Assembly (NCBI GenBank): GCA_017383325.1
Contig: JAFNYG010000048.1
Coordinates: 1 to 7,432, forward strand
Length of the DNA: 7,432 bases
Origin: Alphaproteobacteria bacterium
GTDB lineage: Bacteria; Pseudomonadota; Alphaproteobacteria; Rs-D84
Direction: 5' to 3'
In this document: piece by piece, positions 6,960 through 7,432 of the stretch
How the letters are laid out: each line of letters begins with the position of its first letter
How positions within the stretch are numbered: the stretch's first letter is position 1
Program-made: the position numbers and the translations under genes
Notes under the pieces: generated by a model
What the model was told of the DNA's origin: nothing
The model's input: the letters and a program-made list of their open reading frames with translations, nothing else
The model's database searches: none

Positions 6960-6973
6960 GAAATAAAGCCCAA
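6944..6973. repeat. Perfect inverted repeat between the divergent promoters
   Basis: TTGGGCTTT (6944-6952) and AAAGCCCAA (6965-6973) are perfect 9-bp inverted arms with a 12-bp spacer that holds the gyrA -35 hexamer. Neither strand has a T-run after the stem, so it is not a terminator. It lies between the gyrA promoter and the rightward promoter, and could be an operator controlling one or both. Confidence 0.6.
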
Positions 6974-6981
6974 AAAAACTA

Positions 6982-7009
6982 TTGACAAAATTTACTTTCG
7001 TGATATACT
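6982..7009 (+). promoter_or_regulatory. Strong sigma70-type promoter of the small-gene cluster
   Basis: A perfect TTGACA (6982-6987) and TATACT (7004-7009, five of six) are spaced by 16 bases, with TGA giving an extended -10. The predicted start near 7016 lies just downstream of the GTG at 7010, which rules out that codon and favours the ATG at 7034. This is the best consensus promoter in the window. Confidence 0.85.
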
Positions 7010-7033
7010 GTGTGGTTACAGGATATAGACAAT

Positions 7034-7219
7034 ATGAGCGAGCTGAAAGAATCATTAATAGAAGCCAGAGAATGGCTGCAAAGCGTCAAAGACACACCAG
7101 GTCAAGATTTGTTGACACGCATGAACACATCATATCGGCTGTGGAACCTGGAAAAAATAATCAATACAGTCAGTCATTTGGAAAACATTCAAAACTGTAC
7201 CAGAAACAAACAAAGGTAA
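7034..7219 (+). CDS. Small protein of unknown function, 61 aa
   Basis: I do not recognise this protein. The product begins [20 protein letters not shown]. It is soluble and charged, appears mostly alpha-helical (about residues 2-20 and 32-53) with Trp14 and Trp37 and one cysteine (55), and has a basic end (RNKQR). There is no signal peptide or membrane segment. The start at 7034 is preferred because AGGA (7020-7023) lies ten bases upstream and a strong promoter would start transcription near 7016. The real promoter, the ribosome site and tight linkage to the next frame argue that it is a gene and not a chance frame. It is divergent from gyrA and first in a rightward cluster. Function cannot be inferred. 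Confidence 0.72.
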   Translation: MSELKESLIEAREWLQSVKDTPGQDLLTRMNTSYRLWNLEKIINTVSHLENIQNCTRNKQR

Positions 7220-7223
7220 TCGC

Positions 7224-7328
7224 ATGGACAATGTATTTTTGCCATTTTACAAGCTGTTCGTCGCAGTGTTTATATATCATTTGACGCTGGAAGCACTGGC
7301 CAAGCTGGGATTAATAAAATCTAAATAA
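7224..7328 (+). CDS. Small hydrophobic protein, 34 aa, probable single-pass membrane peptide
   Basis: The frame runs from ATG at 7224 to TAA at 7326-7328. The product starts MDNVFLPFYKLFVAVFIYHL and ends LGLIKSK. Residues 4-22 are strongly hydrophobic apart from Lys10, and the C-terminal third is amphipathic with lysines at 27, 32 and 34, so a single membrane helix with a basic cytoplasmic tail is likely. The start lies four bases after the stop of the 61-aa gene, and AAAGG (7212-7216) sits seven bases before its ATG, a good ribosome site. That spacing indicates an operon with the 61-aa gene. It is below the length limit of most gene callers and I do not recognise it. Membrane-peptide toxin, transporter accessory peptide or structural small protein are all possible and none is supported specifically. 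Confidence 0.6.
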   Translation: MDNVFLPFYKLFVAVFIYHLTLEALAKLGLIKSK

Positions 7329-7360
7329 AAAGGTTGCGTTTTCATAAAACCTGTGGTTAA

Positions 7361-7432
7361 ATGGTGGCACAAACGGATTTTTCCAGTGATGTGCGGATGA
7401 TGCTGCTCGGGCGCGCACTGGGGCAAAAAAAA
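7361..7432 (+). CDS. N-terminal fragment of an unidentified reading frame (runs off right edge)
   Basis: An ATG at 7361, directly after an in-frame stop at 7358-7360, opens a frame that stays open for 24 codons to the edge. It begins MVAQTDFSSDVRMMLLGRAL and ends in lysines at the edge. The composition looks protein-like and it follows the 34-aa gene in the same direction after 32 bases. No clear ribosome site is visible (TGTGG at 7352-7356 at best), and GTG 7364 or the ATGs at 7397 and 7400 are alternatives. It is too short to assign a family. Confidence 0.4.
   Translation, partial: MVAQTDFSSDVRMMLLGRALGQKK

Noticed and set aside
6900..7055. A 52-codon N-terminal extension of gyrA
   Set aside because: The extension runs through the -35, the -10 and the predicted transcription start, and AGGAAAGG lies correctly before the internal ATG at 6899.
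7331..7352. GTTTT-CAT-AAAAC hairpin after the 34-aa gene as a terminator
   Set aside because: The stem is almost entirely A/T and no T-run follows, so termination is unlikely.
7383..7421. CCAGTG/CACTGG inverted repeat near the right edge followed by A residues
   Set aside because: The loop is 27 bases, the tail is A not T on the plus strand, and the segment lies inside an open frame. It may be chance.

Overview
The window looks like chromosomal DNA of an alphaproteobacterium, probably a host-associated or small-genome lineage. The evidence is a eukaryal-type isoleucyl-tRNA synthetase, an LptC/LptB pair, a MerR-type regulator of the kind alphaproteobacteria carry as a conserved housekeeping gene, and a GyrA with a GyrA box and an acidic tail. 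The taxonomic call rests on recognising protein families by eye, and the order is not determined. Packing is tight: a 4-bp gene overlap, a 12-bp gap in the gyrA operon, and terminators that contain stop codons. I see no phage, transposon, CRISPR array, rRNA or tRNA.

Layout from left to right. Positions 1-1445 (minus) hold the N-terminal half of ileS, cut by the left edge. Positions 1446-1650 are an AT-rich spacer with a G/C hairpin in front of ileS and a terminator. Positions 1651-2460 (minus) encode an unrecognised exported protein with six cysteines after its signal peptide. An 86-bp divergent spacer follows. Positions 2547-3751 (plus) hold lptC and lptB, which overlap by four bases. A bidirectional terminator at 3750-3781 separates them from a convergent minus-strand operon, gyrA (6899-4170) followed by a merR-type regulator (4157-3777).

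Beyond gyrA is a compact divergent promoter region (6900-7033) with two perfect inverted repeats and two good sigma70-type promoters. One drives gyrA. The other drives a rightward cluster of small genes: a 61-aa protein (7034-7219), a 34-aa hydrophobic protein too short for routine gene calling (7224-7328), and the start of a further reading frame from 7361 that runs off the right edge.

Functionally, most genes are housekeeping: tRNA charging, lipopolysaccharide export and DNA supercoiling. The points worth a second look are the lack of lptA between a short lptC and lptB, the inverted repeats around the gyrA promoter, the small-gene cluster behind a near-consensus promoter, the exported cysteine-containing protein, and a 9-base sequence shared by both terminators. 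I did not find a convincing complete novel defence or metabolic system.
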